The notes under the pieces: generated by a model
What the model saw: the letters and a program-made list of their open reading frames with translations, nothing else
Database searches by the model: none
Told to the model about the DNA's origin: nothing
Position numbers and translations under genes: made by a program
In this document: positions 22,902-31,117 of the stretch, piece by piece
Layout: each line of letters starts with the position of its first letter
Numbering within the stretch: the stretch's first letter is position 1
DNA from: CAYSCZ01 sp964429655
GTDB taxonomy: Bacteria; Bacteroidota; Bacteroidia; Cytophagales; Cyclobacteriaceae
NCBI GenBank assembly: GCA_964429655.1
Contig: CAYSCZ010000035.1
Span: forward strand, 1 to 32,126
Direction: 5' to 3'
Length of the DNA stretch: 32,126 nt

Positions 22902-24575
22902 TTATATGGTCCTGGACAATCTATCCAACGCCCTGTTTAGGTCTTCAAAATAATTTTTATTGTCATCCGGGTTGGTAAAGCATTCAACAATGTAAGGCTT
23001 ATCCACTGCGAACATTTTTTTTAAAAATTCACTCAACCTTTCCGAACTGTACACAGGTAAATAGGCTACCCCAATTTCTTCCGCCAGGTGTTTGGCTGAT
23101 AAGCTGGTTCGGGCTTCGAAAAATTCCTCCAGTTCTGGTTGTTGATAAGGGCCTTCAATCAGCCTGAAGATACCACCTCCCCGGTTGTTGATGATAAAAA
23201 CCTTAAGATACTGAGGGAAAGTATGGAGGTAAAAAGCATTTCGATCATAAAAGAATGACAAGTCGCCGGTAAGCAATACTGATTGCTTGTCACTTAAGGA
23301 AGCTGCACCTATTGTGGTACCATTGGTACCATCTATCCCGCTGGTGCCCCGGTTGCAAAATACTTCGATGCCTTGTTTTTTCAGTCCGATCATATTGGCA
23401 TAACGCACGGCCATGCTATTGGCCAGATGCAAATCACATGGCCCCGGCAGATAATCCAAAATCTTTTTATAGACCTCAAATTCACTGAAGCCATTATATT
23501 TTTTATCGGATAAATATTTTTCCAAAGAAGCCTCCAGTTTTTGCCACTGGTCACAAAAGCGATTGTCTTCATGGGGTAACGAGGCATTTAATTGTTTTAG
23601 AAAATCCAGGGGATCACCATCTATTATTTCTGTCAGGGACTGGAAAGTATCTGCCTGTACGACATTGGATGAGATATGAGCATGTGAAGCTGGAGGATGA
23701 GCCCTAAGCAATTCTTTTAGTGGTTTGGAAACAACAGATTTTCCAAAAGATATTAGAAAATCCGGGGAGAACCCCGGTTTGTTTTTAAGAGTTTTTAAAA
23801 ACAATTCATGATGAATGATTGCCTTTTTAGCATCATGCACATTTGAAACCACATCCCCAATTACCACTTCGCTTGAACCAAGCTGATTTAGTTGATCGAT
23901 GATTTCTTTGTTATAGTCACGTTGGCCAACCAGGATCATTCTTTTTTCTGATTTTATGAATCGATCAACCAAATCATAAAAATCGATGCTGTATTCGTAA
24001 GTTTTCTTATCAATTAGCCTGACATCTTTTGAATAATTAAATGCTTCCGTTGTGTAGAAAGGCTCCCTAAAAGGAAAATTAACATGTACGGGGCCTTTAT
24101 TATCTGATAGTGAAAGGTTGATTGCTTCATTGATTGATCGATGTATATGCCAGGTAATAGCTGTTGATCCATCGGACACCGGCAGATGATAACTTTTTTT
24201 CACATGATTCCCATACATATCCTGCTGGTAAATGGTTTGTCCGTCCTGCTGGCCAATCCACTCTGGCGGACGATCAGCGGTTAAAACCAATAATGGTATT
24301 TCCTGGAAAAAGGCTTCTGCTACTGAAGGAAAATAATTGGCTGCCGCTGTGCCTGAGGTACAGATTAAAACTACTGGTTTTTTACTTTTTAAGGCCATCC
24401 CCAGACCTATAAAACCAGCCGTTCTTTCATCAAAAATGACCCGGGTAATGATTTTTGGGTGCCTGGCAAAACCGATGGTTAAAGGAGCATTTCTGGAGCC
24501 AGGGGATATTATCGCATGGGTAATGCCTTTCCTGTAGCATATCTCCGCAACATCAAAGATTGGTTGTAATTCCAC
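22902..24575 (-). CDS. menD: SEPHCHC synthase MenD
   Basis: MenD is the thiamine-diphosphate enzyme that joins 2-oxoglutarate to isochorismate in menaquinone synthesis. Seen in order: FDVAEICYRKGITHAIISPGSRNAPL at the N terminus, the LICTSGTAAANYFPSVAEAF stretch with the catalytic-type Glu, LLVLTADRPPEW, and the C-terminal cofactor-binding region NRGTSGIDGTNGTTIGAA and LLTGDLSFFYDRNAF, with NNRGGGIF later. Length 557 is typical. The start codon is GTG (24573-24575). It follows menF by 2 bp, so menI-menF-menD form one operon; the other men genes are outside the window. Confidence 0.96.
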   Translation of the reverse strand: MELQPIFDVAEICYRKGITHAIISPGSRNAPLTIGFARHPKIITRVIFDERTAGFIGLGMALKSKKPVVLICTSGTAAANYFPSVAEAFFQEIPLLVLTADRPPEWIGQQDGQTIYQQDMYGNHVKKSYHLPVSDGSTAITWHIHRSINEAINLSLSDNKGPVHVNFPFREPFYTTEAFNYSKDVRLIDKKTYEYSIDFYDLVDRFIKSEKRMILVGQRDYNKEIIDQLNQLGSSEVVIGDVVSNVHDAKKAIIHHELFLKTLKNKPGFSPDFLISFGKSVVSKPLKELLRAHPPASHAHISSNVVQADTFQSLTEIIDGDPLDFLKQLNASLPHEDNRFCDQWQKLEASLEKYLSDKKYNGFSEFEVYKKILDYLPGPCDLHLANSMAVRYANMIGLKKQGIEVFCNRGTSGIDGTNGTTIGAASLSDKQSVLLTGDLSFFYDRNAFYLHTFPQYLKVFIINNRGGGIFRLIEGPYQQPELEEFFEARTSLSAKHLAEEIGVAYLPVYSSERLSEFLKKMFAVDKPYIVECFTNPDDNKNYFEDLNRALDRLSRTI

Positions 24576-24577
24576 AA

Positions 24578-25777
24578 TTATTCAATCAATCCTCTTAGTG
24601 TGTGCATTTTCTGTTCGGTCTCATCATATTCCGATTGAGGGTCGGAATCCTCTGTTACGCCTGCGCCGGCATAATACCTAAGATTATTTCTCATCACCTG
24701 AAGGCATCTTAAGTTCACAAAAATATGGGTATGTTTATTTATATTCACAGGGCCAAGAAATCCGCTGTAAAATTCCCTGGAATAATCTTCATTTCGGCTC
24801 AAAAATTCATAAGCTTCACGTCTTGGCATGCCGCATATAGCTGATGTTGGGTGAAGTAACTCCAGCATGGTTGTGCTTAACTCCGGAAAGTTAACCGCAT
24901 TCAAATTGACCTGGAAAATCGTTTTAAGGTGCGCCAGATGCCCTGCCCTTATGGTTTTTGGTCCATATTCTTCAAACTCCCTTAACCTGATTTTTTTGAA
25001 GCAATTGATGATAAACCTGCTGACAATGGCTTGCTCTTCGATTTCTTTTTGTGTCCATGGAATAGAAGAGAGATTAGCTTCCTCACCAGGCAGTATTTTT
25101 GTTCCTGCAAGGGCAACAGTCTTAAAAATGCCATTTGGATCTTCTTCTAATAACAATTCAGGTGTTGCACCGATCCACATACCTACGTTAGGGATGTAAA
25201 ATAAGTAATTGAAAGACCTGGCGTACTTGTGATTTATAGTTAGAAATACCTCAAGCGCATCAAAACCGGAAGGAATATCAACATCCAGGTGCCGGGAAGG
25301 GACAATTTTTAAAATGCCAGATGATTTAATTTCGGCTATGCATCGAGAAACGAGTGCCTTGAAATGATTTTGGCTGGTCTCTTCATCGTGAAAAACCGCA
25401 GATAGCTCGGGTGCATAGGTGTTTTTGGTATGAAGGCTGTCGACGAAATTATTGAATACTTTATTCTCACCTGATAATGAAGGGTCTATGGTTATGCCAT
25501 CTTCAGTAGAAAAATGGAGGTCAGATTTAATAAAATAGTTTTTACTATTATCTAGATTATTGAATGGACTGATTACAAAGCCCGGATTTTCCTGATGAAT
25601 TATGATTTTCTTTGGGTCGTTATCAAAGGAAAAGTCAGCAATAAGGTGAACTTCCCTGCTATTGGGCAACCTCCAGATAGATACCGGTAGTTTACAATAG
25701 AAAGCTGCATTTAACAGGCCATGCAAGCCATCTAATCCGTGGACTATGTTTATTAAAAAATTCTCTTTATGGGTCAT
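24578..25777 (-). CDS. menF: Isochorismate synthase MenF
   Basis: Chorismate-utilising isochorismate synthase, the first committed step of menaquinone synthesis (its position beside menD favours this over a siderophore role). The catalytic core shows KIVPSRHLDVD, MWIGATPELLL, TVALAGTK, the Mg-binding HPTSAICGMPR, REFYSGFLGP, and the terminal YAGAGVTEDSDPQSEYDETE signature. At 399 residues it matches other Bacteroidota forms, with a divergent N-terminal domain of about 120 residues. It overlaps the upstream thioesterase gene by 4 bp and precedes menD by 2 bp. Confidence 0.94.
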   Translation of the reverse strand: MTHKENFLINIVHGLDGLHGLLNAAFYCKLPVSIWRLPNSREVHLIADFSFDNDPKKIIIHQENPGFVISPFNNLDNSKNYFIKSDLHFSTEDGITIDPSLSGENKVFNNFVDSLHTKNTYAPELSAVFHDEETSQNHFKALVSRCIAEIKSSGILKIVPSRHLDVDIPSGFDALEVFLTINHKYARSFNYLFYIPNVGMWIGATPELLLEEDPNGIFKTVALAGTKILPGEEANLSSIPWTQKEIEEQAIVSRFIINCFKKIRLREFEEYGPKTIRAGHLAHLKTIFQVNLNAVNFPELSTTMLELLHPTSAICGMPRREAYEFLSRNEDYSREFYSGFLGPVNINKHTHIFVNLRCLQVMRNNLRYYAGAGVTEDSDPQSEYDETEQKMHTLRGLIE

Positions 25778-26196
25778 TTTTTATCAATAACAGCCATTGT
25801 TAAGCGGCTTATGCTTATCAGTTCATCTTTTTCGTTGGTTATTTTTGTTTGCCAGACCTGTGTTTTTTTTCCAACATGGATTGGCTCAACCATCCCAAAA
25901 ACGAAACCTTGCCTTGCGGATTTAATATGGTTCGCATTAATTTCTAACCCGACACTGTATTGTTTTGTTGGGTCTATGGTGCAAGAGGCAGCTATACTTC
26001 CCAGGCTTTCAGAAAGTACCACTGAGGCGCCTCCATGTAATAAACCAAGCGGCTGCCTGGTTCTCTCATTTACCGGCATTTTGGCTTTTATGTAATCACT
26101 GCCCAATTCGATGATTTCAATACCTACATATTCAATCATGCAGCCCTTGCAAAATGCATTGATACTTTCTTTGGTTGTCCCCGGATTGAATAGCAT
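25774..26196 (-). CDS. menI: Hotdog thioesterase, probable DHNA-CoA thioesterase MenI
   Basis: A 4HBT-type hotdog thioesterase. The core QPLGLLHGGASVVLSESLGS carries the YdiI-type catalytic Glu, with VGLEINANHIKSAR and VWQTKIT following, closely resembling my recollection of E. coli YdiI/MenI. With menF and menD downstream (4-bp overlap with menF), the most likely job is release of 1,4-dihydroxy-2-naphthoate from its CoA ester in menaquinone synthesis; a generic PaaI-type annotation is the alternative. I chose the ATG at 26196 (140 residues) because MLFNPGTTKESINAF aligns end to end with the YdiI start; a longer frame to 26226 exists. Confidence 0.85.
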   Translation of the reverse strand: MLFNPGTTKESINAFCKGCMIEYVGIEIIELGSDYIKAKMPVNERTRQPLGLLHGGASVVLSESLGSIAASCTIDPTKQYSVGLEINANHIKSARQGFVFGMVEPIHVGKKTQVWQTKITNEKDELISISRLTMAVIDKK

Positions 26197-26243
26197 AAAG
26201 AATATTCCTAGTTTCGCTGCTGACAAACCAATATCAATTTCTT

Positions 26244-26873
26244 TTGAAAAGCAAAAAAATAATTATCGCTCGGCATGGTGAAACCGATTACAATAAAACC
26301 AAACGTGTTCAGGGATCTGGGATTGACGCGCCACTCAATGAATTAGGCTGGCAACAGGCTGAAGCATTCTGGCATGCCTATAAGGACGTAGCGTTCGATA
26401 AGGTTTACACATCAAACCTCCAAAGGACCACTCAGAGTGTCCAAAGGTTTATTGATCACGGCATAAACCATGAAGTCATTGAAGGTCTGCGCGAAATATG
26501 CTGGGGAATAAAAGAAGGGTTGCATTTTAGCCCTGAATCCCATAGTCAGTATGCAGATATGTTGGAGGCATGGCAAAAGGGTGATCTTACTAAAAAAGTA
26601 GAAGGAGGGGAGACGCCAACAGATGTTTTGTATAGATTAAAACCGGCTATGGAATATATTATCTCTCATGAAAATGAAGATTTAATACTGATATGCATGC
26701 ATGGTCGTGCTATGCGGATTTTATTATGCTGGGCTTTAAGTTATCCGCTGAAATATATGGATATCTTTAAGCATACCAATATGGGTATTTATAAGCTTAC
26801 TTATACAGGATCTATTTATTCATTGGATACCTGGAATGATACTTTCCATTTGAAGGGCCTATCAGCAACATGA
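26244..26873 (+). CDS. Histidine phosphatase family protein
   Basis: A 209-residue member of the phosphoglycerate-mutase-like histidine phosphatases. The catalytic RHGETDYN (10-17) follows KIIIAR, with VQGSGIDAPLNELGWQQAEA, YTSNLQRTTQSV (second Arg), the GLREICWGIKEG acid region and ICMHGRAMRILL (second catalytic His). It is cytoplasmic with no signal peptide; the substrate is unknown (phosphosugars and alpha-ribazole phosphate are family examples). The start appears to be TTG at 26244. It diverges from menI and its stop is 2 bp from the convergent outer-membrane protein gene. Confidence 0.93.
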   Translation: MKSKKIIIARHGETDYNKTKRVQGSGIDAPLNELGWQQAEAFWHAYKDVAFDKVYTSNLQRTTQSVQRFIDHGINHEVIEGLREICWGIKEGLHFSPESHSQYADMLEAWQKGDLTKKVEGGETPTDVLYRLKPAMEYIISHENEDLILICMHGRAMRILLCWALSYPLKYMDIFKHTNMGIYKLTYTGSIYSLDTWNDTFHLKGLSAT

Positions 26874-26875
26874 AA

Positions 26876-28024
26876 TTAAAAGGCTTCCCGGACATCCATG
26901 TAAAATGCAGGATTGCTGGTTCCAAAGCCAAAATCTATCCTGATGTTCACCTGCTCACTTGCTTTCGCCAAATATCTAAAGCCGATACCAAGTGAATGCT
27001 TCATGTTATTTATTGAAAAATCTGAAAGTGTTCTGGTCACATTGCCTACACCGGCAAATGCAACCATACCCCACCGGTTCCAAAAACCCAGGTCACTATC
27101 CGGATCAACAATCCAGCTTTTTCTACCTAAAGGAAAACGGAATTCAGATTGAATGGCCCATAGTCCCTGCCATCTAAACCTTCCTTCCACATGTCCCCGC
27201 ATTATTTCATCATTACCGAGAAGCGCGGTTTTTTCAAAGGGCGGATTCCCCCAGTTCTGCTCTGCCCTCGCCTGAAAAGCCAACACATAGCTTTTATTGA
27301 TTTCAAGAAAATGCCTTATATCCAATTCGAATTTGGTGAAATTATAATCACCGCCAAGTGCTTCACCATAAAAGGTCATTCTTGATTGTAAAAAAGGGCC
27401 GGAGGTTGGGTTGAAAATATTATCCCGTTTATCGAAGCGTATGATCACTCCAAGACCTGATGCAGTGGCACCTTTTCGTCCTCTTATGGAATTATCAGAG
27501 GCCAGCAATCCTTCTTCTTCATTTTCAATGATGTCGCTGATCAAGCCATCATATCGGGCCCCAAGAAAAATATTGTTCTTAATCTTTGCTAAATAATTGA
27601 TTTCAATAATGCTACTCCTGGTAGTAAACACCTCTTCATCCGAGGCTTTTGTGTGACTACCCAGTCCATAAAACAACAATGGAAACTTTCTCCAGGTCAG
27701 TTCGCCTTCCAGATAGTGCCTGTTATCATTAAAGAAGATTTCATAAGATAATCTTGTCTGAACCTGATTTTTTAAGGTATAACTAATGGGTATTTTGATG
27801 GTAGATGGTTGGGTTCGTTTTGTGGCATTTTTAAATCTAAATAGATAAATACCAATCACCCCAAACCTAAATCCTGTTTCAGGTGCAGAAGTTAAAATAG
27901 GTAAAATAAAAGCAGTGTTTTCCTTTTTGCTTAGACTATCCGTTTCAATTTCCTGCTTCTGACTCAACAAATCATTATTAATAAGGCAAAGCAGTAATAG
28001 AAGGGCAGGTGGAATGCATTTCAT
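26876..28024 (-). CDS. Outer-membrane beta-barrel protein, BamA/TamA-like (surface antigen D15 type)
   Basis: A 382-residue predicted outer-membrane barrel. The signal peptide is about 1-21 (MKCIPPALLLLLCLIN...LLSQ). The rest alternates amphipathic strands with aromatic girdles, for example GFRFGVIGIYLFRF, RRKGATASGLGVIIRFDKRDNIFNPTSGPFLQSR (typical Omp85 'DxRDxxxxPxxG' region), GHVEGRFRWQGLWAIQSEFRFPL (RGxxxGRF-like loop), and a C-terminal Phe. No POTRA domains are present, so it is a barrel-only member; transport or assembly role unknown. It stands alone, convergent with the histidine phosphatase gene. Confidence 0.85.
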   Translation of the reverse strand: MKCIPPALLLLLCLINNDLLSQKQEIETDSLSKKENTAFILPILTSAPETGFRFGVIGIYLFRFKNATKRTQPSTIKIPISYTLKNQVQTRLSYEIFFNDNRHYLEGELTWRKFPLLFYGLGSHTKASDEEVFTTRSSIIEINYLAKIKNNIFLGARYDGLISDIIENEEEGLLASDNSIRGRKGATASGLGVIIRFDKRDNIFNPTSGPFLQSRMTFYGEALGGDYNFTKFELDIRHFLEINKSYVLAFQARAEQNWGNPPFEKTALLGNDEIMRGHVEGRFRWQGLWAIQSEFRFPLGRKSWIVDPDSDLGFWNRWGMVAFAGVGNVTRTLSDFSINNMKHSLGIGFRYLAKASEQVNIRIDFGFGTSNPAFYMDVREAF

Positions 28025-28335
28025 AAGTTAACGCCTAATTATATTGAGGTAAACAAAATGTTTGCGTTAATTATTCAAACAATATGATATACTTGAAATA
28101 ACACAATAAATATTTATTCAAGTAATTTAATTTATAATATTGATAATCAGATAATTACAGTGCTATTTTAATTTAATGGTTTAATACAGTAACCTACATA
28201 TTCTAATATAATCCCAATCAAAAGCCGCTCATAAAATTAGCAATCAGGTACGAGTCACTTGTAGAGGAAGGGTGACATTGTGTCACCTCGTTTAAATTAT
28301 CGAGTCAGGAAAACTAAATATTTTAGTAACAGATA
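28025..28335. other. Intergenic region with a perfect palindrome, no gene seen
   Basis: These 311 bp between the barrel protein gene and the small membrane protein gene are AT-rich and hold no convincing reading frame. The only structure I see is the palindrome at 28271-28287 between two copies of CGAGTCA (28251-28257 and 28301-28307). Confidence 0.6.
28271..28287. repeat. Perfect inverted repeat, possible operator
   Basis: GGTGACA-TTG-TGTCACC, a 7-bp perfect palindrome with a 3-bp spacer. No T-run follows on either strand, so it does not look like an intrinsic terminator. The half-site GTCAC also occurs at 28254-28258, and the 7-mer CGAGTCA flanks it on both sides, 50 bp apart. A regulator binding site is possible; the target gene is unclear. 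Confidence 0.4.
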
Positions 28336-28551
28336 TTAAGAAACTAAAGCTGATTCTTGTTCGACGGGTAATGATACGCCTGGGGGAAGGTCTAATTTCG
28401 GATCATTGACCATAATACCACCATTGTCGTTGTCATCGTCATCCTTGTCATCCTTCAAGATCTCCCTGATCACACGATAGACAATGAAAATACATACTAC
28501 TACAACGATGATATAGGTTGGATTAGAAACAATATATTCGCTTACGTTCAT
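28336..28551 (-). CDS. Small acidic single-pass membrane protein, unknown function
   Basis: A 71-residue frame with coherent protein features: a membrane helix (about 12-28, YIIVVVVCIFIVYRVI), then a highly acidic stretch (KDDKDDDDNDN, 33-44), Gly-Gly-Ile, and a Pro-rich tail with LDLPPGVSLP. The N-out/C-in or reverse topology cannot be set, but the Arg after the helix favours a cytoplasmic tail. I do not recognise a named family. The acidic run could bind metal ions or basic proteins (speculation). It is divergent from the sensor kinase at 28687, sharing a 135-bp upstream region. Confidence 0.65.
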   Translation of the reverse strand: MNVSEYIVSNPTYIIVVVVCIFIVYRVIREILKDDKDDDDNDNGGIMVNDPKLDLPPGVSLPVEQESALVS

Positions 28552-28649
28552 ATATTAATGTTTCATGGAATGGAGATTTTGAAAAGTTGTACCTTTAATT
28601 CTAAGAAATAAATTATGTATAAATACAAATAGTTCAATAAATTGTTAGG

Positions 28650-28678
28650 TTGAGCAAATAGATTCATATGTTATAATT
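28650..28678 (+). promoter_or_regulatory. Weak promoter candidate for the TPR sensor kinase
   Basis: TTG at 28650-28652, a 19-bp gap, then TATAATT at 28672-28678, partly matching TTG-N19-23-TAnnTTTG (the final G is missing). It would put the transcription start almost on the ATG at 28687, giving a nearly leaderless mRNA. Confidence 0.25.
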
Positions 28679-28686
28679 CTATTATT

Positions 28687-31011
28687 ATGACTAGACCAGT
28701 ATTATTTCTTTTATTTTGCTCATTTTCATTGGTTGTTAAAGGTCAAAGCCAAACTAAGATAGACTCATTATCTAAAATCCTTAAATCTGATATTTCTGAT
28801 TCGGTAAAGGTCGTAGTATGGAACTTACTGGCCGATGAATATGATGGCTCGGATTCTGCAAAAACAGCGTTTTATGTCAATAAAGTTATCATATTGGCCA
28901 GGGAAATTAATTATTATGAAGCGATTTCTGATGCTTATTACCACTTATGTTGGGCCCTAATCAGAACGGGTCATTATTACCAGGCCGAAGAAGTTTGTAA
29001 AAAAGCGCTCACACTTGCTGATTCATTGAATTTCAAAAAAGGTCTGTCAAATGCTTATAATGGCCTTGTTGTGATCAATCGAATAACGGGAAACTTTCAG
29101 AAATCTCTTGACTATCATCTCAATTCACTGAAAATAAAGAAAGAACTGGGCGATAAAAAGGGCATGTCATCCAGCTTAAACAATATCGGCTTTATTTTCA
29201 ATGTTCGTCAGGATTATAAGGAAGCACTAAACTATTATAAACAGTCTCTTGAGCTAAAAAAGGAATTGAATTATAAAAGAGGGACGGCTAACACCTACAA
29301 TAATATTGGCAATATCCATTATGCGACCGAAGAATATGACAAAGCTATCGAATTTTATAAGGAGGCATTGTCAATCTATGGGCAATACGAAGATAAAAGA
29401 GGCCTTGCGAGCTGCTACAATAATCTGGGGAAAGCAAATTTGGGCAAAGGTCTTTATGATAAAGCACTAGAATACTTAGAAATTGGGTTGAGATTAAGTG
29501 AAGCAGTTAATAACAAGCAAAAAGTTGCATTAGCCAATATTTTGCTGGGGGATACGCATTTTTATCTTGGAAATTTAAATAAGGCGAGAAAGTTGATTTC
29601 TGATGGGACAAGCCTTGCCCAGGAAATTAATAACCCTTTAGGTGTTAGGTATGGCTCTGAAAGATTATCCAGGGTGGAAAGTGAGTTAGGAAATTATAAA
29701 GAGGCATATCAGGCGCTTCTCATTCACAAAGACATGCTGGATAGCCTTCGAAGCTTCGAAATAACTAAAAAACTGACCAGGGCCAAAGCAGCATTTGAAT
29801 TTCAAAAAGAAAAGGATTCTGTTTTATTCGCTCAGGAAAAGGAACGGTTGGCATTCCAGGCAGATATACAAAGAAGAAAGCTTGTTCAAAATGTAACAGC
29901 AGTGATGCTTGTAATTTCTTTAATTTTGTTAGGAACTATCCTTTATTTATTCAGGTCACGGGAAAAGGCCAATAAAGAACGCGGTAAGTTGAATAAAGAA
30001 ATAGAAAATCAAAGAGATAGCCTTCAACTAACTAATGAACAATTAAAGAGCACACAAAATCAGCTTATTCAATCGGAAAAAATGGCCGCTTTGGGTCGCT
30101 TACTTGCCGGAATATCCCACGAGATGAATAATCCGCTATCAGCAATAAAAGCCAACATTGAACTTGTCAATGACTTTAAAAAAAGATCTGCTTTAAACTT
30201 TATTAATATAATCAGGGTCCTGAACCCTGAACAATTTAAGGCTTACAACAGCATTTTAATTTGGTCGCTGCAGAAAAACAGAACGCATCACATTAAAAAC
30301 AAAGCAGTTAGAAAATCCCTGGAAAAAGCGATTGCTGAGTTGGCTATTAATGACAGTAGAGATACCATAACGACCCTTATAGATATCAGTGTGGATACAA
30401 TTAATAATGATTTAAAGCTGATTTTATCATTAAACAATCACTTGGAGATTCTAAATTCCATAAAAACCTTTAAACAGATCTATTTTGGATTGGAGGATAC
30501 ATCAACGGGAGTAAACAGGGCTGTGAATATGATGGGGGCCTTGAAGGCATACACCCACAATGATACGGTCAACACTAAAGAATGGATTGATGTGGCAGAG
30601 AATATAGAATTAGCACTTACCCTGTACAGTCATGAACTGAAAAAAGACGTCAAGCTCATCAAGGACTACCAAAAAGGTGTTCAATATCATGGAATACCAG
30701 ATGAGCTAAAACATGTATGGGGTAATTTAATAAGCAATGCCATTCATGCTATGGATTATAATGGTACATTAATAATCAGCCTTCAAAATTCAAAAAATGA
30801 AGTAAAGGTAAGCTTTAATGATACGGGAAAAGGAATTAAACCTGATGAGAAGGATAAGATATTTGAAGCTTTCTACAGCACTAAAGAAATTGGAAAAGGA
30901 AGCGGATTAGGCTTAAATATAGCGCTGAAGTCCATCAAGAAACATAATGGCAGCATTGATGTCCAAAGTAAACTAGGGAACACCGCCTTCACGGTAAGCC
31001 TGCCTTTATGA
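28687..31011 (+). CDS. TPR sensor histidine kinase
   Basis: A 774-residue membrane histidine kinase. Signal peptide 1-19 (ending VVKGQ); about six 40-residue TPR units in the periplasm (roughly 85-345, for example SSSLNNIGFIFNVRQDYKEAL); a coiled coil (355-400); one membrane helix (402-421); a second coiled coil (425-465). The H-box is GRLLAGISHEMNNPLSAIKANI with His478. The HATPase domain has an N-box at NLISNAIHAM (N684), G1 NDTGKGI (D712) and G2 GKGSGLGLNIA (736-746). The spacing from His478 to N684 is about 206 residues, against roughly 110 in ordinary kinases, with a helical insert between. No receiver or output domain is attached. A related kinase follows 106 bp downstream. Confidence 0.93.
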   Translation: MTRPVLFLLFCSFSLVVKGQSQTKIDSLSKILKSDISDSVKVVVWNLLADEYDGSDSAKTAFYVNKVIILAREINYYEAISDAYYHLCWALIRTGHYYQAEEVCKKALTLADSLNFKKGLSNAYNGLVVINRITGNFQKSLDYHLNSLKIKKELGDKKGMSSSLNNIGFIFNVRQDYKEALNYYKQSLELKKELNYKRGTANTYNNIGNIHYATEEYDKAIEFYKEALSIYGQYEDKRGLASCYNNLGKANLGKGLYDKALEYLEIGLRLSEAVNNKQKVALANILLGDTHFYLGNLNKARKLISDGTSLAQEINNPLGVRYGSERLSRVESELGNYKEAYQALLIHKDMLDSLRSFEITKKLTRAKAAFEFQKEKDSVLFAQEKERLAFQADIQRRKLVQNVTAVMLVISLILLGTILYLFRSREKANKERGKLNKEIENQRDSLQLTNEQLKSTQNQLIQSEKMAALGRLLAGISHEMNNPLSAIKANIELVNDFKKRSALNFINIIRVLNPEQFKAYNSILIWSLQKNRTHHIKNKAVRKSLEKAIAELAINDSRDTITTLIDISVDTINNDLKLILSLNNHLEILNSIKTFKQIYFGLEDTSTGVNRAVNMMGALKAYTHNDTVNTKEWIDVAENIELALTLYSHELKKDVKLIKDYQKGVQYHGIPDELKHVWGNLISNAIHAMDYNGTLIISLQNSKNEVKVSFNDTGKGIKPDEKDKIFEAFYSTKEIGKGSGLGLNIALKSIKKHNGSIDVQSKLGNTAFTVSLPL

Positions 31012-31117
31012 TTTTTACTTATAGATTAAAAGTTGATTATTTTTTAAATTAAATAAAAAATATTATTGGTAAATTTTTGAAGTCCGCTTCGCTCAACAAC
31101 ATTATGGTAAGCACACG

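Noticed and set aside
24867..25199. A 110-codon plus-strand open frame inside menF
   Set aside because: It is antisense to conserved catalytic motifs of menF and lacks domain signals.
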